A DNA stretch of 64,000 nt from Mycolicibacterium chubuense NBB4. Lineage in GTDB: Bacteria; Actinomycetota; Actinomycetes; Mycobacteriales; Mycobacteriaceae. The stretch covers positions 3,906,001 through 3,970,000 of the forward strand of contig NC_018027.1 in the NCBI RefSeq assembly GCF_000266905.1. Reading direction: 5' to 3'. The position numbers and the translations under genes were made by a program. Below, one piece after another: positions 39,950 to 49,245 of this stretch; the stretch's first letter is position 1; the number at the start of each line of letters is the position of its first letter. The notes below the pieces were generated by a model. That model did not search any database and was not told the origin of the DNA. It saw only the letters and a list, made by a program, of their open reading frames with translations.

Positions 39950-42196
39950 ATGACCAAGGCCTCCAAGGCCTCCAAGGCGACCAAGGCCTCCAAGGCGACG
40001 AAGATGACCGACAGCCCTCATCTGCGGCCCCACACCGCCGATGTGAACCGACTGCTGGCCGGTGAGCACCACGATCCGCACTCGGTGCTGGGCGCCCACG
40101 AGTTCGACGACCACACGGTCATCCGCGCCTACCGGCCCCACGCCGTCGAGGTCGCCGCTCTCATCGGCGGCACGCGATACCCGTTCCAGCACATCGAAGC
40201 CGGTCTGTTCGCCGTCGCGGTGCCGTTCACCGACCTGGTGGACTACCGCCTCGAGATCAAGTACTCCGACGACTCGGATTTCGTGCACACCGTCGCCGAC
40301 GCGTACCGCTTCCTGCCCACGCTGGGCGAGATGGATCTTCACCTCTTCTCCGAAGGCCGACACGAGCGTCTGTGGGAGGTGCTCGGCGCGCATCCGCGCA
40401 GCTTCACCACCCCCGACGGCGTCGTCGAGGGCGTGTCTTTCGCAGTCTGGGCACCGAATGCCAAGGGCGTCAGCATCATCGGAGATTTCAACAACTGGGG
40501 CGGCAACGAGGCGCAACTTCGGGCACTCGGGTCGACGGGTGTGTGGGAGCTGTTCTGGCCGAGCTTCCCGGTCGACGGACTCTACAAGTTCCGGGTGCAC
40601 GGCGCCGACGGCGTTGTCACCGAGCGTGCCGACCCGATGGCTTTCGCCACCGAGGTGCCACCGCACACGGCATCGCGAGTCACCCACAGCGACTACACGT
40701 GGAGCGACGACGAGTGGATGACGGGCCGGCCCTTGCGCAACCCGGTGTTCGAGCCGATGAGCACCTACGAGGTGCACCTGGGCTCGTGGCGGCCGGGGCT
40801 CAGTTACACCGAACTGGCCGATGAACTCACCCGGTACGTCGTCGAGCACGGCTTCACCCACGTCGAGATGCTGCCCGTCGCCGAGCATCCGTTCGGCGGG
40901 TCGTGGGGGTATCAGGTCACCTCGTACTACGCGCCGTCCTCGCGGTTCGGCACGCCGGACGAATTCCGGTATCTCGTCGACCGCCTGCACCGGGCCGGTA
41001 TCGGAGTCCTCGTCGACTGGGTGCCCGCGCACTTCCCCAAGGACGCGTGGGCGCTGGGCCGCTTCGACGGCACTCCGCTCTACGAGCACGCCGACCCGCG
41101 CCGTGGCGAGCAATTGGACTGGGGTACATACGTTTTCGACTTCGGCCGGGCCGAGGTGCGCAACTTTTTGGTGGCGAACGCCCTGTACTGGCTGCAGGAG
41201 TTCCACATCGACGGCCTGCGCGTCGACGCCGTCGCGTCGATGCTCTACCTCGACTACTCGCGCCCGGAAGGCGGCTGGACACCGAACGTCTACGGCGGCC
41301 GGGAGAACCTCGAGGCGGTGCAGTTCCTGCAGGAGATGAACGCCACCGTCCACAAGATCAACCCGGGCATCGTCACGATCGCGGAGGAGTCCACGTCCTG
41401 GCCGGGTGTCACCCGTCCCACCAATCTCGGCGGCCTGGGTTTCTCCATGAAGTGGAACATGGGGTGGATGAACGACACGCTGGAGTTCATCAAGCGGGAT
41501 CCGATCCACCGCAGCTACCACCACCACGAGATCACCTTCTCGATGCTGTATGCGTTCAGCGAGAACTACGTGCTGCCGATCAGCCACGACGAGGTGGTGC
41601 ACGGCAAAGGCACGCTGTGGGGCCGGATGCCGGGCAGCGACCACATGAAAGCGGCGGGTATCCGCGGCCTGCTGGCGTATCAATGGGCCCATCCGGGCAA
41701 GCAACTGCTGTTCATGGGCCAGGAGTTCGGACAGCGCGCCGAGTGGTCCGAGGAGCGCGGCGTCGACTGGTACCAGTTGGAGGAGCAGGGCTTCTCCGAC
41801 GGCATCCTGCGGATGCTGACGGACACGAATGCGATCTACCGCAGCCGCCGGGCGTTGTGGTCGCGCGACACCAAGCCCGAGGGCTACTCGTGGATCGACG
41901 CCAACGATTCGGCCAACAACGTGCTGAGCTTCCTGCGCTTCGGCGATGACGGCTCGATGATGGCGTGCGTGTTCAACTTCTCCGGGTCCGAGCACAGTCG
42001 CTACCGGCTGGGCCTGCCACACGCCGGCACCTGGCGGGAGGTGCTCAACACCGACTCGGACAGCTATCACGGCTCCGGTATCGGGAACTACGGCGCCGTC
42101 GAGGCGACCGACGAGCCCTGGCACGGCCGGCCCGCCTCGGCGGTGATGGTGCTGCCGCCGCTGGCCGCACTCTGGTTTGAACCGGAGCGCCCCTAG
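39950..42196 (+). CDS. glgB: 1,4-alpha-glucan branching enzyme
   Basis: A 748-residue GH13 enzyme that adds alpha-1,6 branches to the glucan made by GlgE. It has two N-terminal CBM48-type domains ([42 protein letters not shown]) and a catalytic barrel with nucleophile Asp426 ([17 protein letters not shown]) and acid/base Glu479 (VTIAEEST), spaced 53 as in E. coli. The first 18 residues are an unusual Lys-Ala-Ser/Thr repeat. ATG 40004 after the repeat is an alternative start. Confidence 0.95.
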   Translation: MTKASKASKATKASKATKMTDSPHLRPHTADVNRLLAGEHHDPHSVLGAHEFDDHTVIRAYRPHAVEVAALIGGTRYPFQHIEAGLFAVAVPFTDLVDYRLEIKYSDDSDFVHTVADAYRFLPTLGEMDLHLFSEGRHERLWEVLGAHPRSFTTPDGVVEGVSFAVWAPNAKGVSIIGDFNNWGGNEAQLRALGSTGVWELFWPSFPVDGLYKFRVHGADGVVTERADPMAFATEVPPHTASRVTHSDYTWSDDEWMTGRPLRNPVFEPMSTYEVHLGSWRPGLSYTELADELTRYVVEHGFTHVEMLPVAEHPFGGSWGYQVTSYYAPSSRFGTPDEFRYLVDRLHRAGIGVLVDWVPAHFPKDAWALGRFDGTPLYEHADPRRGEQLDWGTYVFDFGRAEVRNFLVANALYWLQEFHIDGLRVDAVASMLYLDYSRPEGGWTPNVYGGRENLEAVQFLQEMNATVHKINPGIVTIAEESTSWPGVTRPTNLGGLGFSMKWNMGWMNDTLEFIKRDPIHRSYHHHEITFSMLYAFSENYVLPISHDEVVHGKGTLWGRMPGSDHMKAAGIRGLLAYQWAHPGKQLLFMGQEFGQRAEWSEERGVDWYQLEEQGFSDGILRMLTDTNAIYRSRRALWSRDTKPEGYSWIDANDSANNVLSFLRFGDDGSMMACVFNFSGSEHSRYRLGLPHAGTWREVLNTDSDSYHGSGIGNYGAVEATDEPWHGRPASAVMVLPPLAALWFEPERP
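39956..40000 (+). repeat. Five 9-bp tandem units at the 5' end of glgB
   Basis: The units AAGGCCTCC (three copies) and AAGGCGACC/ACG (two copies) encode K-A-S/T five times directly after the ATG-ACC of glgB. Copy number could vary by slippage without breaking the frame. Confidence 0.85.
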
Positions 42197-42206
42197 TCAC
42201 CTCTCT

Positions 42207-42269
42207 CGCCGAAATTGCATTCCACGCGCGAAATCGCGAGTCGGGACCGCGTGGAATGCAAGTTCGGCG
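42207..42269. repeat. Long inverted repeat between convergent glgB and thioredoxin-like gene
   Basis: Arms of 22 bases (42207-42228 and 42248-42269) pair at 21 of 22 positions around a 19-base spacer. It starts 10 bp after the glgB stop and ends three bases before the stop of the next gene, so it can end transcription from both sides. Arm length and near-perfect pairing exceed an ordinary terminator and suggest a dispersed element. Confidence 0.75.
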
Positions 42270-42272
42270 GAA

Positions 42273-43166
42273 TCAGTACAGCGCGTTGGCGAGGTTGCGC
42301 CGTCCGGCGATCACCTCGGGATCTGCCGGGTCGAAGAGGTCGAACAATTCGATCAGCCTGGTCCGGACCCGGGTGCGGTCGTCGCCGGCGGTGCGCTTGA
42401 CCAACGCGGTCAGCCGCGCGAAGGCACCGGTGACGTTCTGCTGCAGGATCTCGACGTCCGCGGCGGCGAACGCAGCATCGATGTCGTCCGGTGTCGCGTC
42501 GGCGACGTCGACGGCGTCCTGCGGATGGGTGGTGGCGCGCTGGAGGAAACCGATCTGGCGCACGGCGCCCTTGGCCTCCACGTGGTTCGGGTTCGCGTCG
42601 AGAATCGCCTGATACGCAGCGAGCGCGGCGTCGAACTCGCCCCTGTCCAGGTGCGCACGCGCCTGCTCGACCTGCGGATCGACCTGCTCCTGATCGTCGG
42701 CATCGCCTGCCCCGCTCAGCTTTCCGGCTGTCGCGTCGAGCAGGGAGTCGATCCAGCGGCGCAACTGCTCCGGCGGCTGCATCCCCTGAAAGCTCGACAG
42801 CGGCTGGCCCGCGGCCAGGGCGACGACGGTCGGGACGGCCTGCACGCCGAACATCTGCGCGACCCGCGGGACGGCGTCGACGTTCACGGCAGCCAGCGAC
42901 CACTTGGGGCCGTCGGCTTCCGCGAGCCCCGACAGCACCTCGGCGAGTTGAGCACTCGAGTCGCTGCGCGGGGACCACAGCAGCACCACGACGGGCACCT
43001 CGTTGGACCGGACGAGAACCTCGGCCTCGAAGTTCGCCTCGGTGATCTCCACGCCGCCCGGGGCGGCGGCGGGGGCGCTGTCGCCCGCAGCAGCGCGTTG
43101 CTTGAGTGCCGACAGGTCGACCGCACCTGCCATAGCAGGCGCGATGGGGGGTCGAGGACGAGTCAC
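42273..43166 (-). CDS. Thioredoxin-fold/TPR protein, YbbN (CnoX)-like (Rv1324 homologue)
   Basis: A 297-residue protein with an N-terminal thioredoxin domain (about 38-140) and a C-terminal TPR-like helical domain (ARAHLDRGEFDAALAAYQAIL). The WCxxC position reads W-S-P-R-S-D, so there is no redox dithiol. Such proteins act as holdases and co-chaperones rather than reductases. GTG 43166 (MTRPRPP, as I recall for Rv1324) is used; ATG 43133 is an alternative. Confidence 0.87.
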   Translation of the reverse strand: MTRPRPPIAPAMAGAVDLSALKQRAAAGDSAPAAAPGGVEITEANFEAEVLVRSNEVPVVVLLWSPRSDSSAQLAEVLSGLAEADGPKWSLAAVNVDAVPRVAQMFGVQAVPTVVALAAGQPLSSFQGMQPPEQLRRWIDSLLDATAGKLSGAGDADDQEQVDPQVEQARAHLDRGEFDAALAAYQAILDANPNHVEAKGAVRQIGFLQRATTHPQDAVDVADATPDDIDAAFAAADVEILQQNVTGAFARLTALVKRTAGDDRTRVRTRLIELFDLFDPADPEVIAGRRNLANALY

Positions 43167-43179
43167 GACACCAAGTCTG

Positions 43180-43554
43180 TCACGTCTTTTCGGGTACCGT
43201 TCGGCCTGGCCGCCCGAGCGCGGGCGCGGCCGTCGCCGACCCCATCCGACCGGCCCGGTCAGCCCATATGAGGAAGATCACACTGCCCAGTGGCACGATG
43301 CTGCCCAGCAATGCCAGCAACCATGTCACGGGCCCCCAGGTGAACCTGATACCGGTCAGCACCGCGGCCACCACGAAGGCGATGAAGATCGCGCCGTGCA
43401 CAGGGCCGAACACCTTCACCCCGATCTCGGTGGCCGGTGTGCCGAGGTACTTGAAGTACATGCCGATCAGCAGTCCGACCCAGCTGAGCGCCTCCGCGAA
43501 GGCGATCAGCCGGAACCACGCGGGCGCGCTGCGAACGTCGAATGTGCTTGCCAT
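43180..43554 (-). CDS. DUF3817 integral membrane protein (second copy in the window)
   Basis: A 124-residue protein with three membrane helices; FRLIAFAEALSWVGLLIGMYFKYLG and FGPVHGAIFIAFVVA are DUF3817 signatures. It is homologous in layout to the protein at 21176-21523, sharing the V-x-G-W/P-V-H-G helix 2 and the C-terminal I-P-L-G helix 3. ATG 43554 or 43563 may start it. It is 13 bp upstream of the thioredoxin-like gene in the same orientation, perhaps a coupled pair. Function unknown. Confidence 0.8.
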   Translation of the reverse strand: MASTFDVRSAPAWFRLIAFAEALSWVGLLIGMYFKYLGTPATEIGVKVFGPVHGAIFIAFVVAAVLTGIRFTWGPVTWLLALLGSIVPLGSVIFLIWADRAGRMGSATAAPALGRPGRTVPEKT

Positions 43555-43617
43555 GACCGCCATTGTGCCTGAGCCGGCAGCCAGCTACTACATTGCGTCG
43601 TTGAGTAGACGCGCTGC

Positions 43618-44799
43618 TCAGGGACGGCGCAGGATCAGCGCGTCACCCTGGCCGCCCGCACCGCACAGGGCGGCTACCGCGTAGCCGCCCCCGCGCCGGG
43701 CCAACTCGAGTGCGGCGTGCAGCGTGATGCGCGCGCCCGACATGCCGATCGGGTGCCCGACGGCGATGGCGCCCCCGTTGACGTTCACGCGTTCCGGATC
43801 GACGCCCAGCTCCTTGGTCGAAGCCAGCGCAACGGCCGCGAAGGCCTCGTTGATCTCGATGACGTCGAGCTGGTCGGTCGAGATGCCCTCCTTGGCGATC
43901 GCCTTCTTGATCGCGTTGGCGGGCTGGCTCTGCAGCGTCGAGTCCGGCCCGGCGACCACGCCGTGGGCGCCGATCTCACACAGCCAGCTCAGCCCCATCT
44001 CTTCGGCCTTCGCCTTGCTCATCACCACGACGGCGCATGCGCCATCGGAGATCTGAGACGCCGAGCCCGCGGTGATGGTGCCGTCCTTGCGGAACGCCGG
44101 CCGCAGACCGGCCAGCGACTCCGAGGTGGTGTCGGCGCGGATGCCCTCGTCCTCGGTGAACTCGATCGGATCACCCTTGCGCTGCGGAATCTTGACCGGA
44201 ACGACCTCGTCGGCGAACACGCCGTCCTTCCACGCCCTGGCCGCCTTCTGATGCGAGCCGGCGGCGAACTCGTCCTGCTCGGCGCGGGTGAACTGGTCGA
44301 CGTCGTTGCGCTGTTCGGTCAGCGCACCCATCGGCTGATCGGTGAACACGTCATGCAGGCCGTCGTAGGCCATGTGGTCGAGCACCGTGACGTCGCCGTA
44401 CTTGTAGCCCGCACGGCTGTCCATCAGCAGGTGCGGCGCCTTCGTCATCGACTCCTGACCGCCGGCCACGACGACCTCGAACTCCCCCGCCCTGATCAGC
44501 TGGTCGGCGAGCGCGATCGCGTCGATCCCCGACAGGCACATCTTGTTGATGGTCAGCGACGGCACGTCCCAGCCGATGCCGGCGGCCACCGCGGCCTGGC
44601 GCGCCGGCATCTGCCCCGCGCCCGCGGTCAGCACCTGGCCCATGATCACGTACTCGACTGCCGAGGCGGGGACGTTGGCCTTCTCGAGTGCGCCGGCGAT
44701 GGCCACCGCACCCAGGTCGCTGCCGGAGAAATCCTTCAGCGAACCCATCAGCTTGCCCACCGGAGTACGGGCTCCAGCAACAATTACCGACGTCGTCAT
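43618..44799 (-). CDS. fadA4: Acetyl-CoA acetyltransferase (thiolase)
   Basis: A 393-residue degradative/biosynthetic thiolase. The nucleophilic Cys is in [13 protein letters not shown], the His in [16 protein letters not shown], and the second Cys in [11 protein letters not shown]. It interconverts two acetyl-CoA and acetoacetyl-CoA. ATG 44799 has an excellent GGAGGT site. It is divergent from methylmalonyl-CoA epimerase across 93 bp. Confidence 0.94.
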   Translation of the reverse strand: MTTSVIVAGARTPVGKLMGSLKDFSGSDLGAVAIAGALEKANVPASAVEYVIMGQVLTAGAGQMPARQAAVAAGIGWDVPSLTINKMCLSGIDAIALADQLIRAGEFEVVVAGGQESMTKAPHLLMDSRAGYKYGDVTVLDHMAYDGLHDVFTDQPMGALTEQRNDVDQFTRAEQDEFAAGSHQKAARAWKDGVFADEVVPVKIPQRKGDPIEFTEDEGIRADTTSESLAGLRPAFRKDGTITAGSASQISDGACAVVVMSKAKAEEMGLSWLCEIGAHGVVAGPDSTLQSQPANAIKKAIAKEGISTDQLDVIEINEAFAAVALASTKELGVDPERVNVNGGAIAVGHPIGMSGARITLHAALELARRGGGYAVAALCGAGGQGDALILRRP

Positions 44800-44892
44800 C
44801 GCTACCTCCAGGACTGTTTCGAGCGGCTTCAAAGAGGCTATACGTGGAGCCCGGCCTATTCGAAACCGATCTTGTTAGGTTACCTTTGCGTT

Positions 44893-45375
44893 ATGACCGC
44901 CGAGCAGACTGACGCCCGTCCTGTACTGGCCACCGCGCTGGTCACCGCCATCGACCACGTGGGCATCGCGGTGCCCGACCTGGACGCGGCGATCAAGTGG
45001 TACCACGACCATCTCGGCATGATCGTGCTCCACGAAGAGGTCAACGACGAGCAGGGGATCCGCGAGGCGATGCTGTCGGTCCGCGGTGCGCCGGTCGGCA
45101 GCACCCAGATCCAGCTGATGGCCCCGATCGACGACAGCTCGACCATTGCGAAGTTCCTCGACAAGCGCGGCCCGGGGCTGCAGCAGTTCGCCTATCGGGT
45201 CAGCGACCTCGACACGCTCTCCGCGCGGCTGCGCGAACAGGGTGTGCGGTTGATCTACGACGCACCGCGCCGGGGCACCGCGAACTCCCGGATCAACTTC
45301 ATCCATCCCAAGGACGGCGGCGGCGTGCTCATCGAGCTCGTCGAGCCCGCCGAGGGTTCCGGCTCGACCCACTAG
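44893..45375 (+). CDS. Methylmalonyl-CoA epimerase
   Basis: A 160-residue VOC-fold metalloenzyme that interconverts (2R)- and (2S)-methylmalonyl-CoA in propionate metabolism. It has IDHVGIAVPDLDAAIKWY with the first metal His, QLMAP with Gln, QQFAYRVSDLD and the final metal Glu in LIELVEP. ATG 44893 starts the homology; the much longer frame upstream is antisense to fadA4. It matches Rv1322A. Its stop overlaps the end of the convergent small gene. Confidence 0.93.
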   Translation: MTAEQTDARPVLATALVTAIDHVGIAVPDLDAAIKWYHDHLGMIVLHEEVNDEQGIREAMLSVRGAPVGSTQIQLMAPIDDSSTIAKFLDKRGPGLQQFAYRVSDLDTLSARLREQGVRLIYDAPRRGTANSRINFIHPKDGGGVLIELVEPAEGSGSTH

Positions 45376-45683
45376 GACCACCGACGCGTGGGGCCGCGCG
45401 TGGCCCGGTGCGTCCAGCACGGTGTGTGCCAGTGCCGCCGATCGTCGACGGTGCCCGACGCGAGGTCCGAGTCGGCCGGCCACACGACCACGTGCGCGGT
45501 GCCTGGCTTGATCTCCTGATCGCAACCGGGGCACCGGTAGGTCTTGGCCGCCCTGGCGGCAGCCACCGGCCGCACTTCGTAGTCGTAGCCGTCGGCTCCC
45601 ACCTCGACACGGCGCGACGCGGGCAGCGGGTCAGCGCCGGGCAGCCTGCGCCCGCGCCGCCCCGTCGCCCGCCGCCTCGGCAT
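45372..45683 (-). CDS. Small Cys/His zinc-finger-like hypothetical protein (Rv1322-like)
   Basis: A 103-residue basic protein. After an Arg-rich N-terminus ([13 protein letters not shown]) it has YRCPGCDQEIKPGTAHVVVW and RRHWHTPCW, giving a C-x2-C...H-x-H-x2-C set that could bind zinc. The start shares one base with the nucS stop (TGATG), so the two are translationally coupled. Function unknown; a role beside NucS in DNA repair is only contextual. Confidence 0.78.
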   Translation of the reverse strand: MPRRRATGRRGRRLPGADPLPASRRVEVGADGYDYEVRPVAAARAAKTYRCPGCDQEIKPGTAHVVVWPADSDLASGTVDDRRHWHTPCWTHRATRGPTRRWS

Positions 45684-46354
45684 CAGAACAGCCGGTACTC
45701 GTCGCTGTCCATGCCGCGCATCTTGTCGTAATCCAGCGTCAGACAACGGATCCCACGGTCGACAGCGAGCGTGCGAGCCTGCGGCTTGATCTGCTGTGCC
45801 GCGAACACGCCCGCCACCGGAGCGAGCAGCGTGTCGCGGTTGAGCAGCTCGAGATAACGCGTGAGTTGTTCTACCCCGTCGATCTCACCGCGACGTTTGA
45901 TCTCCACCGCCACCGACCGGCCCTGCTCGTCACGACACAGCAGGTCGACCGGACCGATCGGTGTCATGTACTCCCGGCGCACCAGCGTGTAGCCGGCGCC
46001 GAGCAACTCCACGTGTTCGGCGAGCAACGCCTGCAGGTGCGCCTCCACTCCGTCCTTCACCAGACCGGGATCGAGACCCAACTCGTGGCTCGAGTCGTGC
46101 TCGACCCCTTCGACGGTGATCCGCAGCTGTTCGCCTGCCTTGTTCTCGACCACCCACACCGGGGCGTCGCCGTCGAGCTCTTCGTTGAGCCAGCACGGCG
46201 GGCTCATCCAGTTCAGCGGCTTGTAGGCACGGTCGTCGGCGTGCACGCTCACCGATCCGTCGGCCTTGATGAGCAGGAGCCGGCGCGCGGAGGGCAGATG
46301 CGCGGTGAGGCGTCCGACGTAGTCGACGGTGCACTGGGCGATCACGAGACGCAC
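45683..46354 (-). CDS. nucS: Mismatch endonuclease NucS (EndoMS)
   Basis: A 223-residue nuclease for MutS/MutL-independent mismatch repair in actinobacteria. The N-terminal DNA-binding domain is followed by a RecB-like catalytic domain with [22 protein letters not shown] (Asp...E-x-K) and VEQLTRYLE. The C-terminal EYRLF fits a beta-clamp-binding tail. GTG 46354 lies 45 bp from the divergent adenylate cyclase. Confidence 0.95.
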   Translation of the reverse strand: MRLVIAQCTVDYVGRLTAHLPSARRLLLIKADGSVSVHADDRAYKPLNWMSPPCWLNEELDGDAPVWVVENKAGEQLRITVEGVEHDSSHELGLDPGLVKDGVEAHLQALLAEHVELLGAGYTLVRREYMTPIGPVDLLCRDEQGRSVAVEIKRRGEIDGVEQLTRYLELLNRDTLLAPVAGVFAAQQIKPQARTLAVDRGIRCLTLDYDKMRGMDSDEYRLF

Positions 46355-46399
46355 CGAACCACCTTAAACGGCGCGCACGGTCGATAGGCTGTCGCCTCG

Positions 46400-48013
46400 A
46401 TGACCGCAAACAGGACGGCCGCACAGCGGCTGGGCCGCGTGCTCGAACGCGTGACCCACCAGAGCGGCAGAGTCGCGGGCACCCCGGAGTACGGATCCTG
46501 GATTCTTGGACGGGTCTCGGAGAGCCAACGCCGCCGTCGTGTGCGCATCCAGATCATCCTCACCACCTTCGTCGTGGTCGCGAATCTGATCGGCATCGGT
46601 GTCGCGACGCTGGTGGTGACCATCGCGTTCCCGATTCCGAACGTGTTCGGCTCCTCGGTCGCGTGGATCACGTTCATCGTGGTGCCCGCCTATCTGGTGG
46701 CCGCACTCGTGGTTGGAGTGTTCTGGGCGACGCGGCGGGTGATGAACAACGTGCGATGGGCCATCGAGGAGCGCCAGCCCACGCGCGAGGATCAACGCAA
46801 TACGTTCCTGGCGCCCTGGCGGCTCACCCGCGTGCTCCTGGTGCTGTGGGGTCTGGGGACGGTGGTGCTGACCACGCTCTACGGGCTGCGGGACACGGAC
46901 TTCATTCCCAAGTGGCTGCTGGGCGTGAGCTTTCCGGGCATCGTGGTCTCGGCGAGCTGCTACCTGTTCACCGAGTTCGCGCTGCGCCCGGTAGCGGCTC
47001 AGGCGCTCGAGGCAGGCAAGCCGCCGCGACGGATCGCCGACGGCCTGATGGGCCGCACCATGCTGGTGTGGGTGCTCGGCTCCGGGGTGCCGGTGGTCGG
47101 CATCTTTCTGGCCGCCGCGATCACGCTGATGCAGCGCAATCTCACCCCGACTCAGTTCACCGTCGCGGTGATGATTCTCGCCCTGTTCGCGCTGGTGTTC
47201 GGCGCCATCCTGATGTTCATCCTCGCGTGGCTGACGGTCACCCCGGTACGGGTGGTTCGAGAGGCCCTCAACAGGGTCGAGCAGGGCGATCTCGACACCA
47301 ACCTGGTGGTGTTCGACGGGACCGAACTGGGCCAGCTCCAGCGCGGCTTCAACTCGATGGTGCGAGGGTTGCAGGAGCGGGAACGGGTGCGCGATCTGTT
47401 CGGCCGTCACGTGGGCCGGGAGGTGGCACTCCTGGCCGAGCAGGCCCGGCCCAAGCTGGGGGGCGAAGAGCGCTACGCCGCAGTCGTGTTCGTCGACATC
47501 ATCGGCTCGACGAAGCTCGTCACCAGCCTGCCGGCGGTCGAGGTCGTGGAACTGCTCAACCGCTTCTTCGCGGTCATCGTCGAGGAGGTCGACCGCCACC
47601 ACGGCCTGGTGAACAAGTTCGAGGGCGACGCTGTGCTCGCGGTCTTCGGCGCGCCGGTGTCGTTGGAGCACCCCGAGGACGAGGCGCTGGCGGCGGCGCG
47701 GGAGATCGCCCGCCGGCTGTGCGACGAGGTGCCCGAGTGCGAAGCGGGCATCGGCGTGGCGGCGGGCACCGTGGTCGCGGGCAACGTCGGCGCCCGGGAA
47801 CGCTTCGAGTACACGGTGATCGGCGAGCCGGTCAACGAGGCCGCCCGGCTGTGCGAGCTGGCCAAGGACGAGCCGCAGCGCCTGGTCGCATCCTCGGCGG
47901 CGATCGGTAAGGCGACCGAAACCGAAAGAAGCCGTTGGACCCTCGGAGAGAGCGTGACATTGCGCGGTCACGACGAGCCGACGCAGTTGGCCACTCCCGT
48001 CGACGCCGGCTGA
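46400..48013 (+). CDS. Membrane-anchored class III adenylate cyclase with HAMP domain
   Basis: A 537-residue protein of the Rv1318c/Rv1319c/Rv1320c group. Six membrane helices span about 45-270, then a HAMP linker (VTPVRVVREALNRVEQGDLD) and a cyclase domain (about 345-535). Metal-binding Asp residues are in VVFVDIIGSTKL and NKFEGDAVLAVFGAP, Lys of the latter reads adenine, and PVNEAAR carries the N/R pair. It is in the same genomic place next to nucS as in M. tuberculosis, where three copies are present. Start ATG 46400. Confidence 0.94.
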   Translation: MTANRTAAQRLGRVLERVTHQSGRVAGTPEYGSWILGRVSESQRRRRVRIQIILTTFVVVANLIGIGVATLVVTIAFPIPNVFGSSVAWITFIVVPAYLVAALVVGVFWATRRVMNNVRWAIEERQPTREDQRNTFLAPWRLTRVLLVLWGLGTVVLTTLYGLRDTDFIPKWLLGVSFPGIVVSASCYLFTEFALRPVAAQALEAGKPPRRIADGLMGRTMLVWVLGSGVPVVGIFLAAAITLMQRNLTPTQFTVAVMILALFALVFGAILMFILAWLTVTPVRVVREALNRVEQGDLDTNLVVFDGTELGQLQRGFNSMVRGLQERERVRDLFGRHVGREVALLAEQARPKLGGEERYAAVVFVDIIGSTKLVTSLPAVEVVELLNRFFAVIVEEVDRHHGLVNKFEGDAVLAVFGAPVSLEHPEDEALAAAREIARRLCDEVPECEAGIGVAAGTVVAGNVGARERFEYTVIGEPVNEAARLCELAKDEPQRLVASSAAIGKATETERSRWTLGESVTLRGHDEPTQLATPVDAG

Positions 48014-48027
48014 CGATGCGTGCGCGG

Positions 48028-48060
48028 TCGGGACATCCGCCGGGAGGGTCGATGTCCCGA
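48028..48060. terminator. Perfect 10-bp inverted repeat after the adenylate cyclase gene
   Basis: TCGGGACATC (48028-48037) and GATGTCCCGA (48051-48060) are exact reverse complements with a 13-base spacer, 15 bp after the cyclase stop. It is most simply a terminator without T-run, but it also lies about 90 bp upstream of the dehydrogenase operon and could be an operator. Confidence 0.55.
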
Positions 48061-48149
48061 ACGGAAACCCGCCGGTGTCGTGATCGGTGATTTACATCGC
48101 GCCGGCCAGACCCAAGCATGGAGGCAACGACCCGGGAGAGGCGGTTGGG

Positions 48150-49244
48150 ATGACGATCAGTGTGGCCGAACGCGCGGAGCTGCGCACCGCGGTCGGCGCG
48201 TTGCTGGCCGAGAAATGCTCAGAAGACGACGTGCGCCGTGCGATGGCTTCCGACGAGGGCTTCGATCGCGACCTGTGGCGGCAGTTGGCCGAGCAGGGTG
48301 TCGTGGGCATGCTCGTCGGCGCCGACCACGGTGGACTCGGATTCGGCGCGCTGGAGTCCGAAGCCGTGGCCGAGGAGACCGGAGCGGCGCTGCTGCCGGC
48401 ACCGTTCGTCTCGAGCGCGGTGCTGACGGTCGCGCTGATCAACGCCGCGGGCAGCGACGACGACAAGCAGCGGTTGCTGCCCGGTCTGGCCGACGGGTCG
48501 GCCATCGGCACCGTCGCGGTGACCGGACCATCCGGTTCGTGGACACCCGAGGGCGTCGACGTCCGCGCCGACGCCGACGGCCGGCTCACCGGCACCGCGC
48601 ACTACGTCACCTGGGGCCAGGTCGCCGACGTCGTGCTCGTCGTCGCGCGCACCGCCAGCGGCATCGCGGTGTTCGAGGTCGCCCCCGACGCGCCGGGCTT
48701 CCAACGTTGCGCCGTAACGGTTTTCGATCCGACGGTTCGCTTGTCGACGTACACCTTCACCGCCACGCCGGGCCGCCGGCTGGGCACCGCGGGATGGGAG
48801 GCCGTGCAGGAGGCGCTGGACCACGCGATCATCGCATCGGCCGGCGAACACGTCGGCGGTGCACGCCGCCTCTTCGACATGACCGTGGAGTACCTCAAGA
48901 CCCGCATCCAGTTCGGCCGCCAGATCGGCAGCTTCCAGGCGCTCAAACACATGGCCGCCGACCTGCTCCTCGACGTCGAGTCGGCGACATCGGCGGCGCG
49001 ACATGCGGCCGCCGAGAAGGCCGCCGCGAGCGAAAACGCAATCGGCGCAACAGCACTGGCCGGCTTCGCGTGCGCCGAGGCGTACCAGAACATCTCGATG
49101 CAGGCCATTCAGATGCACGGCGGCATCGGCTTCACCTGGGAGCATCCCGCCCATCTGTTCCTGCGCCGGGCGCGCACCGGCATGCAACTGTTCGGCGGTG
49201 CCCGCCTCCATCGCGAGCGCTACCTCGTCTCGAAAGGTGCCTGA
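48150..49244 (+). CDS. Acyl-CoA dehydrogenase (beta-type subunit)
   Basis: A 364-residue FadE-like flavoprotein. RIQFGRQIGSFQALKHMAAD, HGGIGFTWEHPAHLFLRRA and the C-terminal RLHRERYL are recognisable, while the usual acyl-CoA/FAD loop of the middle domain is degenerate. This fits the partner subunit of mycobacterial alpha2beta2 dehydrogenases. ATG 48150 is chosen because homology starts there (MTISVAERAEL). The next FadE gene begins one base after its stop. Confidence 0.88.
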   Translation: MTISVAERAELRTAVGALLAEKCSEDDVRRAMASDEGFDRDLWRQLAEQGVVGMLVGADHGGLGFGALESEAVAEETGAALLPAPFVSSAVLTVALINAAGSDDDKQRLLPGLADGSAIGTVAVTGPSGSWTPEGVDVRADADGRLTGTAHYVTWGQVADVVLVVARTASGIAVFEVAPDAPGFQRCAVTVFDPTVRLSTYTFTATPGRRLGTAGWEAVQEALDHAIIASAGEHVGGARRLFDMTVEYLKTRIQFGRQIGSFQALKHMAADLLLDVESATSAARHAAAEKAAASENAIGATALAGFACAEAYQNISMQAIQMHGGIGFTWEHPAHLFLRRARTGMQLFGGARLHRERYLVSKGA

Positions 49245-49245
49245 C

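Noticed and set aside
43717-45375. A 552-residue plus-strand open frame through fadA4 into the epimerase
   Set aside because: Only the last 160 residues have homology; the rest is the antisense of fadA4 and shows the His/Arg/Gly bias of GC-rich shadow frames.
46364-47971. A 535-residue minus-strand frame opposite the adenylate cyclase
   Set aside because: The plus strand encodes all cyclase motifs; the antisense is His/Asp/Gln-rich with no fold.
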